A DNA stretch of 64,000 nt, from NCBI RefSeq assembly GCF_000371965.1, contig NZ_AQUO01000001.1, positions 2,240,001-2,304,000 on the forward strand. Direction: 5' to 3'. The first letter of the stretch is position 1. Each line of letters opens with the position of its first letter. Shown one piece after another: positions 44,669 through 53,680 of this stretch. The position numbers and the translations under genes were made by a program. The DNA is from Paracoccus sp. N5 (lineage in GTDB: Bacteria > Pseudomonadota > Alphaproteobacteria > Rhodobacterales > Rhodobacteraceae). A model generated the notes under the pieces. That model ran no database searches and was not told the DNA's origin. It saw only the letters and a program-made list of their open reading frames with translations.

Positions 44669-44838
44669 TAGGAAGGACATCTGCATGCGTACTCTTTTGA
44701 TACAATTGCCTCTCTGTGTCGATAACAGCCTTAGCGGCCGCCTCGGGGAGAACTTCGCGCGGCCCGAACTCAGCAAGCTCAGCGAAGGTCGCGAGGTCAG
44801 TCTTGTTGCAATGGGGGCAAACTATGGAGGCAGTTAGC

Positions 44839-45027
44839 ATGAATGAATCACCGAATCGCTCTTGGTACGTGTCGTCTGATACTATCCGCGCGGTAATCGA
44901 GAGTCATGCTGCCAACCGAATCGTGCTGGAGGTTGCAATGCTGGACTTTGTTGCGCATGCCGACCCTCGCTCGGTGGTTCTGGGGCTAGTTGATTATATT
45001 TTAACAGAACGCAAAGCGCAGGTGTAA
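44839..45027 (+). CDS. Small protein divergent from the DUF4145-like gene
   Basis: 62 residues, MNESPNRSWYVSSDTIRAVI to ILTERKAQV. GGAGG 9 bp upstream. Its ATG overlaps the ATG of the divergent gene (shared CATG at 44838-44841). No family recognised; probably part of the same cargo unit. Confidence 0.55.
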   Translation: MNESPNRSWYVSSDTIRAVIESHAANRIVLEVAMLDFVAHADPRSVVLGLVDYILTERKAQV

Positions 45028-45070
45028 CGCACCAACAGAGTGACAGCGTTTTCATGCTTTTGAGGTATTC

Positions 45071-45499
45071 ATGACCCAGACCCTCATGCGCTTGCCTGAC
45101 TGGCGGGCTCGCTTCGCCGCCGAGATGGACCGCCAGCGCCGCGACCCTTTCACCTGGGGCTCGCAGGATTGCGCCCTGGGCCTTGCTGCCGGGGCCGTGC
45201 TGGCTGTCACCGGACAGGATATCGCCCAGCCCTGGCGCGGGCGCTATGTCAGCCCGTCCGGGGCAAGACGCGCGCTGCACAAGGCCGGATTTGCCGCTCT
45301 GGCCGATCTGGTCGCCTCGTTGCTGCCGGAAGTCCCGCCCGCCTTCGCGGATGTGGGCGATATCGGCGTGATCGAGGCGGATGGCCCCCTGAAACAGGCC
45401 CTGTGCGTCGTGGATGCCTCGGGCCTGATCGTCCTCACCGAAGCCGGCCACGGCCGCCGCCCGCGCGAAGACATGATCCGGGCCTTCAAAGTCGGATAA
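45071..45499 (+). CDS. NlpC-position tail protein (DUF6950-like)
   Basis: 142 residues: MRLPDWRARFAAEMDRQRRD, PFTWGSQDCALGLAAGAVLA (Cys in the position of the NlpC/P60 nucleophile) and DVGDIGVIEADGPLKQ. Matches DUF6950-type proteins, which sit where lambda gpK-like peptidases sit, just before J. His is not clear, so activity is uncertain. Confidence 0.75.
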   Translation: MTQTLMRLPDWRARFAAEMDRQRRDPFTWGSQDCALGLAAGAVLAVTGQDIAQPWRGRYVSPSGARRALHKAGFAALADLVASLLPEVPPAFADVGDIGVIEADGPLKQALCVVDASGLIVLTEAGHGRRPREDMIRAFKVG

Positions 45500-45502
45500 G
45501 AC

Positions 45503-48500
45503 ATGCTGAAAATTCTGTTTCTTGCGGTGATGGTCGCCACCATCGCCGGGCCTGCACATGCCGGGCCGGTCATGGCTGCGGTCGCCTGGGTCGGCGCCAC
45601 GCTCAAGGCGGGCGGCATCGCGGCTGCCCTGCTGCGCGTGGCCATTGGCCTGGGCGCGAACCTGCTGTCCTCGGCCATCGCCAAGGCGGTGGCGGACAAG
45701 CCCAAGGTCGACGTGCAGTTCGATGTGGATTTCGGCGACGACACGCCGCTGACCTTTGTCGTCGGCGACTACGCCACGGCCGGCAAGCTGAAATACGTCG
45801 CCGGCTGGGGCAAGAACCGCCGCTTCGTCACCGAGGTCATCGAGGTCTCCTGCCTGCCGCAAGGCTATGGCGGGATCTGGGTCGGTGACGAGGCCGGCAC
45901 GCCGAACGGCCTGCGAGCCTATGCAACCGGAACATTCCAGCCGGGCCAGCAGTCGGGCTGGGCGGAGGCCGCCACCGTCCCCGGTGGCTCCATCGACATG
46001 GGCATGGTGCTGACCAACCTGTCGGATGACGGCAACCGGATCTGCGTCAAATGGGTGGATGGCACCCAGGCCGCTGCCGATCCTTTCCTGACATGGGCCT
46101 TCGGGTCTGCCGAGGACTATCCCTGGACCTCGGCCATGATCGGCACCGGCAAGGCCTATGCCATCGTCACCACGCGCTACGATTCGGACTCGCTGACCAG
46201 CAAGCCCAGCTACCTGTTCCAGCCGGCACCGCTGCCGATGTATGACCCGCGCAAGGACAGCACGGCCGGCGGCTCGGGCGCGCATCGCTGGGGCAACCGC
46301 GCGACCTATGAGGCCACGCGCAACCCGGCGGTCATCGCCTACAACATCGCGCGCGGCATCTATTTCGGAAGCGAATGGATCTTCGGCGGCCGCAACCTGC
46401 CGGCCTGGCGGCTGCCGCTGGCCGAGTGGTTCGCGGCCATGAACGCCTGCGACGCGACCGTAAACCTTGCGGGTGGCGGCACGGAACCGGCGTTCCGCTG
46501 CGGCTTGCAGATCAGCGCCGACATGACGCCCGCCGACGTGCTGGAGGAAATCGGCCGCGCGGCGAACATGCGCTTCGCCGAGGTCGGCGGCATGCTGAAA
46601 CCCATCGTCGGCCTGCCCGGCGCCGCGGTTTTCGCCTTCACCGACGAGTCGATCCTGATCACCGAGGGACAGAGCTACAAGCCGTTCAACGGCCTGGGCG
46701 AGACCTACAACGCCCTCTCGGCGACCTATCCCGAGCCGGCCGAGAAGTGGTCGACCAAGGACGCGCCGGAATACATCGACACCGCCGCCACGGCTGCGGA
46801 CGGCGGGCGCTACCTGCCGACCTCGCTCAGCTATCCGGCGGCGCCCTACCGCCGGCAGGTCCAGCGCCTGATGCGCGCCCAGATGCGGGACTACCGCCGC
46901 ATGCGGCTGCATCAGTTCTACCTGCCGCCCGAGGCCTATGCCCTGGAACCGCTGGTGGACATGGTGTCCTGGTCGAGCGAGCGGAATGGCTATCTCAACA
47001 AGCTGTTCCTGGTGGAGACGGTCGACAAGATGCCCGGCATGAACGTGCTGGTCACGCTGCGCGAGGTCGATCCGAGCGATTACGACTGGTCGAGCGATTT
47101 CGAACTGCCGACCACGGTGGTGACGCCGGTCGTGGTGCGGCCGTGGACGCAGGCCATCACCGGCTTTGCGGTCGCCGCCGAGACCATCACCGACACCGCC
47201 AGCAGGGGCCGCGCCCCCGCGATCCGGGTTTCGTGCTCGGGCGACGAGATGGGCGTGACCCATATCCAGATCCAAGTGCGCAAGAACGGCGCGACCGACC
47301 CCTATCTGGACGTGCAGCGCCCGTTCAACGAACCCTTTGCCTGGCGCATCCTCGATGTGGTGCAGCGGACCACCTATCAGGTGCGGGCGCGGCTGGTCTC
47401 GAACCTGACGCCCAAGAGCAGCTGGACCGCATGGACCAACGTCACCACCCCGGCCATCTATCTCGATGACGGGGATTTCGTCGGCGGCGTGACCGGGCTG
47501 TTCACCAGCGCGGGGCTGAAAGCCACCCGGATCATCGCCAACCTGTCGGTGCCGGGCAACGTGGTCGGGGAACTGGCCTGGTGCACCGCCGACAGCCGGC
47601 TCTATCGCTGGAACGGTTCGGCCTGGATCCACTTCATCCAGGAGAGCGTGCAGGGCATTCTCGATGAGACCGCCTTCGCGACCAACATCCGGGTGCCCAA
47701 GGTATCGGCCACGCTGCCGACCACCGGCAACCGGGTCGGCGATATGATCTATCGCACCACCGATGCCACGATCTATCGCTGGACGGGAAGTGCATGGTCG
47801 GCCGAGGTCGCAGCGACCCAGATCGTCGGCAAGTTGATCGCCGGCCAGATCGCGGCAGGCGCCATCGGCACCGAACAGCTGGCGGCGCAGGCGGTGACGG
47901 CGTGGCATCTACTGGTGTCGGATTTCACCAACCTGGTGCCCGATGCCAACATCGCCGACGAACGCGCATGGACCAACCTGGGCGGGTGGACGATCCAGAA
48001 CAGCGGGCCGGCCTTCACCGGCGAGAAATGGACCTTCGCGGACGTGTCGGCCGGCGAGACCGGCAACTTCATGTCGGGCTACTGGACGGTCGAGGCGGGG
48101 GCCGAGTATTTCGCCAGCATTCAGGCGAGATGCAACGGCGCCGGCCAGTCGATCCTGCTGACGGCGCAGCTGCAATGGCGCCGCACGGATGGTTCGTTCA
48201 TCGGCTACTCGGTGCTGCGGATACCGGCGCAGGGGGCCATCCCTGCCACCGTCACCACCTACAGCGGCTCCTTCGTCGCGCCGGCCGAGGCGACCAGCTG
48301 CCGTTTCATCTGGACGGTGGCGGCGCCCTCGACCGGGCGGGCCTATGTCGGCTCGCCCATCGTGCGGCGCAAGGCGAACGGCGAACTGATCGTGGACGGG
48401 ACGCTCAAGGCCCGGCACATCGAGTTCGAGACCCTGACCGGCGGTTTGATGGCGCCTGCGGGTATCATTACCAAGGCGGCGCAGATCGAGAACTCGGTGA

Positions 48501-48964
48501 TCAAGAACGCGCATATCGAAGACGCGACGATTACCCGGCTGAAGATCGGTGCACACCAGCTCTATGTGCCCTATTCCTGGGCGCTTGGCGGCGATGTCAC
48601 CATCACCACCGCCAATCCCAAGAGCAACCCTGTGCTGGTCATGGATCGCACCGTCCCCGACTTCGAGGGCGGCGGCTACATGGTGGCGTTCACCTGCTTC
48701 GTGCGGGGCGGCGACTCCTGGGGGACCGCCTACATGGAGCTGGACGGGGTCAAGCAGCCGACCCAGCGCTTTGGTGTTCGGACCTCGCTCAACAGCAACG
48801 CGCGCTATTCCATCCCGGTCCAGCTGTTCGGATCGGCGAATGGGACCGGGTCCACGAACATCAAGATCTACTTCTACAACTCGCACTGGGACAGCGACGA
48901 CTACGGGTCGAACGACTTCACGATTTCGAACCGTCGCATCACCCTGTCAGGGACAAGACGATGA
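45503..48964 (+). CDS. Tail tip attachment protein (J-like, DUF1983 type)
   Basis: 1153 residues; host-recognition hub at the tail tip. Hydrophobic N terminus (MLKILFLAVMVATIAGPAHA), a gp27-like barrel part with AYNIARGIYFGSEWIFGG, DVLEEIGRAANMRFAEVGGM and DMVSWSSERNGYLNKLFLVE, FnIII-like segments near 545-660, and a C-terminal part with QIVGKLIAGQIAAGAIGTEQ (DUF1983-like) and a beta-rich end. Confidence 0.88.
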   Translation: MLKILFLAVMVATIAGPAHAGPVMAAVAWVGATLKAGGIAAALLRVAIGLGANLLSSAIAKAVADKPKVDVQFDVDFGDDTPLTFVVGDYATAGKLKYVAGWGKNRRFVTEVIEVSCLPQGYGGIWVGDEAGTPNGLRAYATGTFQPGQQSGWAEAATVPGGSIDMGMVLTNLSDDGNRICVKWVDGTQAAADPFLTWAFGSAEDYPWTSAMIGTGKAYAIVTTRYDSDSLTSKPSYLFQPAPLPMYDPRKDSTAGGSGAHRWGNRATYEATRNPAVIAYNIARGIYFGSEWIFGGRNLPAWRLPLAEWFAAMNACDATVNLAGGGTEPAFRCGLQISADMTPADVLEEIGRAANMRFAEVGGMLKPIVGLPGAAVFAFTDESILITEGQSYKPFNGLGETYNALSATYPEPAEKWSTKDAPEYIDTAATAADGGRYLPTSLSYPAAPYRRQVQRLMRAQMRDYRRMRLHQFYLPPEAYALEPLVDMVSWSSERNGYLNKLFLVETVDKMPGMNVLVTLREVDPSDYDWSSDFELPTTVVTPVVVRPWTQAITGFAVAAETITDTASRGRAPAIRVSCSGDEMGVTHIQIQVRKNGATDPYLDVQRPFNEPFAWRILDVVQRTTYQVRARLVSNLTPKSSWTAWTNVTTPAIYLDDGDFVGGVTGLFTSAGLKATRIIANLSVPGNVVGELAWCTADSRLYRWNGSAWIHFIQESVQGILDETAFATNIRVPKVSATLPTTGNRVGDMIYRTTDATIYRWTGSAWSAEVAATQIVGKLIAGQIAAGAIGTEQLAAQAVTAWHLLVSDFTNLVPDANIADERAWTNLGGWTIQNSGPAFTGEKWTFADVSAGETGNFMSGYWTVEAGAEYFASIQARCNGAGQSILLTAQLQWRRTDGSFIGYSVLRIPAQGAIPATVTTYSGSFVAPAEATSCRFIWTVAAPSTGRAYVGSPIVRRKANGELIVDGTLKARHIEFETLTGGLMAPAGIITKAAQIENSVIKNAHIEDATITRLKIGAHQLYVPYSWALGGDVTITTANPKSNPVLVMDRTVPDFEGGGYMVAFTCFVRGGDSWGTAYMELDGVKQPTQRFGVRTSLNSNARYSIPVQLFGSANGTGSTNIKIYFYNSHWDSDDYGSNDFTISNRRITLSGTRR

Positions 48965-49500
48965 CCCAATATGCCAGCATCGACCCGTTCAGCGGCGAGG
49001 TCGGAATTTCCTCGACCCCGCCGGCCGCCGAGACGTTCTACGAGGTCCCGGACGGCACGGAGCCGGATGACATCTACATCGCGGGGGGCGAGGTGCATTT
49101 CTTCCCGCCTCGCCCCGCGCTCTACTTCACCTTCGACTATGAGGCCGGCCTGTGGATCGACCCGCGCACGCCGGCCGAATATGCCGCCTATGTGCTGGAG
49201 ATCCGACAGGCCGCCCGCGCGCCGAAGATCGACTTCCTGCGCGCCCTGGTGCTGGGCGGCGCCTTCTCGGATTCGGATATCGTTGACCTCGCGGTCGGGT
49301 ATCTGCCGGCCTCGGTCAAGTCGGCGCTGAACACGCTGACCCCGGCCGAGGTGCTGGACCTGCAACTTGCCTGGGTGTCCTCGACCGATGTCGGGCGGAT
49401 GGACCCGCTGATCACCCACGTGGCTGCGGCGATGGGCACCAGCGCCGAGGATCTGGACGCGCTGTTCGGCATCGCGCTCGACCCGCCACCCGCCGAATAG
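48961..49500 (+). CDS. Tail-associated hypothetical protein
   Basis: 179 residues; ATGA overlap with the J-like gene. Beta-rich N-terminal half (FYEVPDGTEPDDIYIAGGEV; RPALYFTFDYEAGLWIDP), then a helical end typical of tail-fibre-assembly proteins. Likely an accessory of the tip or fibre. Confidence 0.65.
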   Translation: MTQYASIDPFSGEVGISSTPPAAETFYEVPDGTEPDDIYIAGGEVHFFPPRPALYFTFDYEAGLWIDPRTPAEYAAYVLEIRQAARAPKIDFLRALVLGGAFSDSDIVDLAVGYLPASVKSALNTLTPAEVLDLQLAWVSSTDVGRMDPLITHVAAAMGTSAEDLDALFGIALDPPPAE

Positions 49501-49557
49501 TCCGGCGCCCTATCCGTTGGCAGCCGGCCAGGTTCAGACTTCTCTATGTGAGGACGC

Positions 49558-49836
49558 ATGACGCTCATCGAGCACAGGCGCGGATCGCGCAATGTTTATC
49601 ATTTCGACCTGATCGACGATCACGACCAGATCGTAGACTCTACCGGCGTGACCGGGGAGCTAAGAGTTTTCGTTCAAGAAACCTGCATCGCATTGTCGAT
49701 CGACGAAGGCATGGATGTCGATCTCCAGCCGTTAAGCGCCGCGGCTGGTGATTACGTGGCTTCGCTTTACCTCGATTGGGGGAGCGGCATGAGCTTTGAA
49801 GGCGAATTGATGATCCGCATTTCGGAGGGTTGCTGA
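49558..49836 (+). CDS. Small tail/baseplate-associated protein
   Basis: 92 residues: MTLIEHRRGSRNVYHFDLID, GELRVFVQETCIALSIDEG, GDYVASLYLDWGSGMSFEGE. A small all-beta fold seems likely. Ends directly before the fibre ATG. Confidence 0.6.
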   Translation: MTLIEHRRGSRNVYHFDLIDDHDQIVDSTGVTGELRVFVQETCIALSIDEGMDVDLQPLSAAAGDYVASLYLDWGSGMSFEGELMIRISEGC

Positions 49837-51294
49837 ATGGCAAAGATCGTGAAGATTCGCGTTTCGAAGCGCGGCCCTCCCGGCGCCCCGGGCGGCGGCA
49901 TCACCTGGTCGACGCTGACCGGGAAGCCCGCCACCTTTCCGCCCGCGACCCATGAACATGCGATTGCCGAGATTGCCGGCCTGCCCGAAGCCCTGGCGGC
50001 TGCGGGCGGCTCGCCGAGCTGGGATGCGGTGACCGGCAAGCCGGCCGTGTTCCCGCCCGCCGCGCACCAGCACCCCTGGTCGGACCTAACCGGCATTCCG
50101 GCGACCTTCGCGCCGGCCGCCCATACCCACCCGTGGGCCGATATCACCGGCAAGCCCAGCACCTATGCCCCCGCCGCGCATGCCCATGCGATCGGTGACG
50201 TGACCGGGTTGCAGACGGCCCTTGATGGAAAGTCCGCGACCGGCCACACGCACGCATGGACGGAAATCACCGGCCGGCCGTCCACCTTCACGCCTTCCGT
50301 CCACAGCCATGGCATCGCCGACGTGTCGGGGCTGCAAGCCGTGCTCGACGGCAAGGCCTCGACCTCGACCGTCTGGACGCTGGAGCAGATCCAGGACGCC
50401 ATCGCCGCCATGTTCCAGGGCGGCACGCACACCAACGCCAGCGTCAGCTATGACGACGCGGCCGGCACGCTGAGCCTGACCGCCTCGGGCGGCGGCGGGG
50501 GCGGCTCCCTGACCCAGGAGCAGGTCGAGGACATGGTCGGCAACCTGGTCGTGCAGGGCACCGGCATTTCGGTGGTCTACGACGACCCGAACAATGTCCT
50601 GACCATCGCACTCACGGGCGAGAGCTACACCACGGCCGAGAAGGCCAAGCTCGCGGGCATCGCGGCCGGGGCGACCGTGAACGCCACCGACGCTGCGCTG
50701 CGCGACCGGGCGAGCCATACCGGGACGCAGGCCATCGCCACCGTGACGGGATTGCAGGCGGCGCTCGACGCCAAGCTGGAGGGCGCGCTGGTCTCGACCT
50801 TCGCCCGCACGCTGTTGGACGATGCCGATGCGCCGGCCATGCGCACGACGCTGGGCCTGGGCACGCTGGCGACGCTGGCCTCGGTCGGCACGTCACAGCT
50901 GGCCAACTCGGGTGTCACCAACCAGAAGCTGGCGAACATGGCGACCCTGACGCTCAAGGGCAATGCGGGCGGATCTGCCGCCGCGCCCTCGGATCTGACC
51001 GTGGCGCAGGTCAAGACGATGCTGGCGATGGGCACCGCCGACATCTCGGGCCTAACCGCGGCGCTGGCGGGCAAGTCGGACACCGGCCACACCCACGCCT
51101 GGGGCGACATCACGGGCAAGCCGACCACCTTCGCACCCTCGGCGCACAGCCACGCGATCAGCGACACCACCGGCTTGCAGGCGGCGCTCGATGGCAAGGT
51201 CAACGGCTCTGTCACGATCTGGACCGGGACGCAGGCGGCCTATGACGCCATCCCCAGCAAGTCCCCCACGACCCTCTATTTCACCACGGGCTGA
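49837..51294 (+). CDS. Repeat-containing tail fibre
   Basis: 485 residues. Residues ~22-172 hold five imperfect repeats on the scheme W-x-D-I-T-G-K-P-S-T-F-x-P-x-x-H-x-H, several followed by I-x-D-V-T-G-L-Q-x-A-L-D-G-K; another copy lies at ~405-450. Such His-rich repeats form trimeric fibre shafts. A short collagen-like GPPGAPGGG is at 13-21. C-terminal TIWTGTQAAYDAIPSKSPTT is a common capping motif. Confidence 0.88.
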   Translation: MAKIVKIRVSKRGPPGAPGGGITWSTLTGKPATFPPATHEHAIAEIAGLPEALAAAGGSPSWDAVTGKPAVFPPAAHQHPWSDLTGIPATFAPAAHTHPWADITGKPSTYAPAAHAHAIGDVTGLQTALDGKSATGHTHAWTEITGRPSTFTPSVHSHGIADVSGLQAVLDGKASTSTVWTLEQIQDAIAAMFQGGTHTNASVSYDDAAGTLSLTASGGGGGGSLTQEQVEDMVGNLVVQGTGISVVYDDPNNVLTIALTGESYTTAEKAKLAGIAAGATVNATDAALRDRASHTGTQAIATVTGLQAALDAKLEGALVSTFARTLLDDADAPAMRTTLGLGTLATLASVGTSQLANSGVTNQKLANMATLTLKGNAGGSAAAPSDLTVAQVKTMLAMGTADISGLTAALAGKSDTGHTHAWGDITGKPTTFAPSAHSHAISDTTGLQAALDGKVNGSVTIWTGTQAAYDAIPSKSPTTLYFTTG

Positions 51295-51297
51295 CCC

Positions 51298-52851
51298 ATG
51301 CCGATCATGCTAGGAACGACCCCGCTGGCGCTGGCCGTCGGCGGGGATGCCGTCGCGCGCGCCTATCTCGGCTCGACGCTGGTCTATGAGGCGGCGCCGG
51401 CCGGGCGCGTGCCCATCGCCGACACCGACACCATTCTGTTCGCGGGGCACAGCTTCGTGCAGACCGCCTATGGTATGCCGGTGGGCGAAGAAGCGGAACC
51501 CTTCGGCGGCGTGCTCCAGACGGATTGGCTCGGCACCACGCTGTCGGACTATGCCGGCTATGCCTCGATGGCGACGATCCGCGCGCTGGACGGCCACCTT
51601 CTGAACGATAGCTGGGACGCGGCCATCATCGCCGAGTTCACCAACCCGTTCGGCCCGGGCTTCGCGGACTTCGACAGCGAACAGGGCCGCGAAACCCTGC
51701 AGAACGCCTATTGGGATGCGATGGACGCCCAGCGGGCCGGCGGCGAGCTGATCATCCAGGACATCTGGCCGCCGCAGGGGCGCTATGACCTCTATGCCAA
51801 TGCGACCGGCTTTTCGCAGGGCCTGCGCGAATGGCTGGAGGCGCACACCGGCCGCCCGGTCTGGATCATCCCGGCCTTTCCCTTTGTCGAGGCGATGCGC
51901 GCTGAATACGGCGATGCGATCTATGGCGACGGCCTGCACCTGGTCCGGGGCAACAGTCCCTATCCGCGCGGCATGTCCTATCTGGTCTACAGCTTCCTGA
52001 CCCAGCAGCGCTGCCCCTTCGTGCGCACAGGCGACGAGGCCATCGACCAGATGGCCTGGGATACCCTGCTGGCCTATGAATGCGCCGGCATGGGCGGCTC
52101 GATCCGCTACACCTCGACGCTGCCGGCGACCGATCCGCTGCCCAGCCCGGAACCGCTGCCGGGGCAACACCCGCTGCAAGCCTATTATGACAGCGCGACA
52201 ATTCTGATCCACCATTCGACAGATGGCGCGGCGCCGGCCGGCGGGCCGGTCACGGCTCTCGCCAACCAGGGCGGTGCGGGGGCAATGTTCGATGCGACGG
52301 TGTCGGGGTCGGCAATCCCGCTCTCCGGTCGTTATCTGGAAATGTCCGCCTCGGCCGGCATGCCGACCATGGCGGCGCCGGCAGACCTGATCGGCGTGCG
52401 GCTGATGTGGGTCATGCAGATTGGCACCTACGTCAACGGGACGCGCGTCTTCGGTGGCGCGGTATCGTCGCCCTACGGCTTCGAGGTGCGCATCAACAGC
52501 AATGCCTCGGGCCAGCTCGCGCAGCTGTGGAGCAACGCGAGCGGAACCGGGGCAAGCGTCAACCTTGGCACTCGCGCCACCTGGCCGACGACGCCCATGC
52601 TGGTCGAGGTCGAGGTCAGCGCCAGTGCTGCGACCATCTACATCAATGGCGTTTCCAGCGGTTCGGGCTCGCACGCATGGGCGCAGTTCCTGGTCGAGAA
52701 TCTCGGCAAGGGCCAAGTCTCCGGCGCCGTGCCGCTGGAGGGTCTGATGGGCGATGTTCTTGGCGTCGTCACGGGCCGGGGAGACACGGTAGCGGCCGTC
52801 GCTGCGGCCCGGGCCTATCTCGATGACCGCTTTGCACTGGGGTTGGCATGA
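51298..52851 (+). CDS. Tail protein with SGNH-hydrolase-like and lectin-like domains
   Basis: 517 residues. Residues 1-36 repeat a collar-type start (AVARAYLGSTLVYE). Residues ~44-240: SGNH hydrolase features, TILFAGHSF (Ser52 in block I) and YGDGLHLV (Asp211, His214; block V D-x-x-H), with NPFGPG and FPFVEAMRAEYG between. Residues ~285-515: LamG-like sandwich (ATIYINGVSSGSGSHAW). Suggests a receptor-deacetylating or esterase tailspike (inference). Confidence 0.75.
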   Translation: MPIMLGTTPLALAVGGDAVARAYLGSTLVYEAAPAGRVPIADTDTILFAGHSFVQTAYGMPVGEEAEPFGGVLQTDWLGTTLSDYAGYASMATIRALDGHLLNDSWDAAIIAEFTNPFGPGFADFDSEQGRETLQNAYWDAMDAQRAGGELIIQDIWPPQGRYDLYANATGFSQGLREWLEAHTGRPVWIIPAFPFVEAMRAEYGDAIYGDGLHLVRGNSPYPRGMSYLVYSFLTQQRCPFVRTGDEAIDQMAWDTLLAYECAGMGGSIRYTSTLPATDPLPSPEPLPGQHPLQAYYDSATILIHHSTDGAAPAGGPVTALANQGGAGAMFDATVSGSAIPLSGRYLEMSASAGMPTMAAPADLIGVRLMWVMQIGTYVNGTRVFGGAVSSPYGFEVRINSNASGQLAQLWSNASGTGASVNLGTRATWPTTPMLVEVEVSASAATIYINGVSSGSGSHAWAQFLVENLGKGQVSGAVPLEGLMGDVLGVVTGRGDTVAAVAAARAYLDDRFALGLA

Positions 52852-53168
52852 TCCGCGAGCTTCTGACCCCCGAGGCGCAACGCGACCCCTATGCTTGGGC
52901 CTCGGTGTTGCTGGCACATGCCGCGCTCGGGGCGGCCGGCTGGGCGGCAATTGGCTGGTGGGCGGTGCTGGTCTATGTCGCCTTCGAGGTGGCGCAGGCT
53001 GTGGCTGCCCGCCGTCTCTATGCCTGGGACAGCATTCTGGACGCCTGCGGGTTCACCTGTGGCGCCCTGCTGGCTCGTGGGCTCTGGTCGCATGACGCGC
53101 GGCTCACGGGTGCCGGCATCGCTGTCGCCGCCTGCATTGCAATCGCCGGATGGAAGGCCCGGGCATGA
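52848..53168 (+). CDS. Holin-like membrane protein
   Basis: 106 residues with three or four hydrophobic spans (WASVLLAHAALGAAGWAAIG; WAVLVYVAFEVAQAV; TGAGIAVAACIAIAGW). ATGA overlap with the tail protein gene and with the next gene. Likely lysis-related, or a tail-end membrane protein. Confidence 0.6.
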   Translation: MIRELLTPEAQRDPYAWASVLLAHAALGAAGWAAIGWWAVLVYVAFEVAQAVAARRLYAWDSILDACGFTCGALLARGLWSHDARLTGAGIAVAACIAIAGWKARA

Positions 53169-53428
53169 ACGAGATCAAGGAATACCTCGCGATTATCGTC
53201 GCCGCCGTCTCGGCTATCGGCTGGCTCTTCCGACTTGAAGGCCGGGTGAACAGCAACTCCAAGGAGATTATGCGACTTGAACGCCAGATCCATGACGACC
53301 GTGCCGAGGCGCGCGCCAACCGGGCCGAGCAGAACGAGATCCTGCGCGAGATGCAGCGGGATATCAAGCTGCTGCTGGGTCGCGGCGCGGTCCAGCACTT
53401 CACCGACCGGACGATACCGCCGAGGTGA
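53165..53428 (+). CDS. Small membrane-anchored coiled-coil protein (XhlA/spanin-like)
   Basis: 87 residues: one N-terminal transmembrane segment (YLAIIVAAVSAIGWLF) then a charged coiled coil (SKEIMRLERQIHDDRAEARA). The plan is that of XhlA-type or inner-membrane lysis accessory proteins. Overlaps the upstream stop by 4 bp. Confidence 0.6.
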   Translation: MNEIKEYLAIIVAAVSAIGWLFRLEGRVNSNSKEIMRLERQIHDDRAEARANRAEQNEILREMQRDIKLLLGRGAVQHFTDRTIPPR

Positions 53429-53498
53429 TGCGGACGGCCAGATCGCTCGCCAGCGCTTCGAGTGCGGCGATGGTCGCGTCGGCCGGCTTCAACCCCAT
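53400..53498 (-). CDS. Possible small ORF of 32 codons
   Basis: MGLKPADATIAALEALASDL, ending TSAVSSGR. Its 'ATI-ALEAL-DLA' pattern resembles the C terminus of the host gene at 62472. May be a remnant. 53499-53680 holds no convincing gene. Confidence 0.3.
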   Translation of the reverse strand: MGLKPADATIAALEALASDLAVRITSAVSSGR

Positions 53499-53680
53499 AT
53501 GACCGCCTCTGGCGTGGGCGGTTTCCGGGCTTGACGTGGAATCCATGGTCTGATTCACTAGATGTGCGGGGGCGCCGGGGCCTTGGTGCAACATGCAGTA
53601 GTCATGTAGCGGGTGGGGGGACGGTTGGACATCGGATTCCAGCCTATCGCGTCTCATCAACACAAGCCGGGACCCGCACT

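Larger units (their letters stand above)
43220..44840 (-). pseudogene. DUF4145-like gene disrupted by an IS element
   Basis: N-terminal part: ATG 44840, MLTASIVCPHCNKTDLATF to ADVLP at 44671. C-terminal part: KGQRSRPILDDLLPIAGILI to the stop at 43220 (starting at 43815). Removing the 851-bp IS and one TA copy joins them in frame as 255 residues. CPHC and CQKC then form a zinc ribbon, followed by a helical DUF4145 region (SIFDRINDLLAKGIITKPIA; RLLGRDATHDADGTVEEV). Oriented against the tail operon, so a cargo gene. Confidence 0.85.

Noticed and set aside
44882..47908. 1008-codon open frame on the minus strand
   Set aside because: Antisense to the J-like tail tip gene, the C-terminal part of the tail operon and neighbours; composition (His/Arg/Gly-rich) is typical of high-GC shadows.
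49870..51200. Regular repeats that could suggest a CRISPR array
   Set aside because: They are coding, imperfect and in frame (tail-fibre shaft repeats). No CRISPR array was seen anywhere in the window.
29684..52851. Possible gene transfer agent cluster
   Set aside because: Some tail genes look GTA-like, but integrase, att sites, immunity switch, replication origin and GpA terminase indicate a true prophage.
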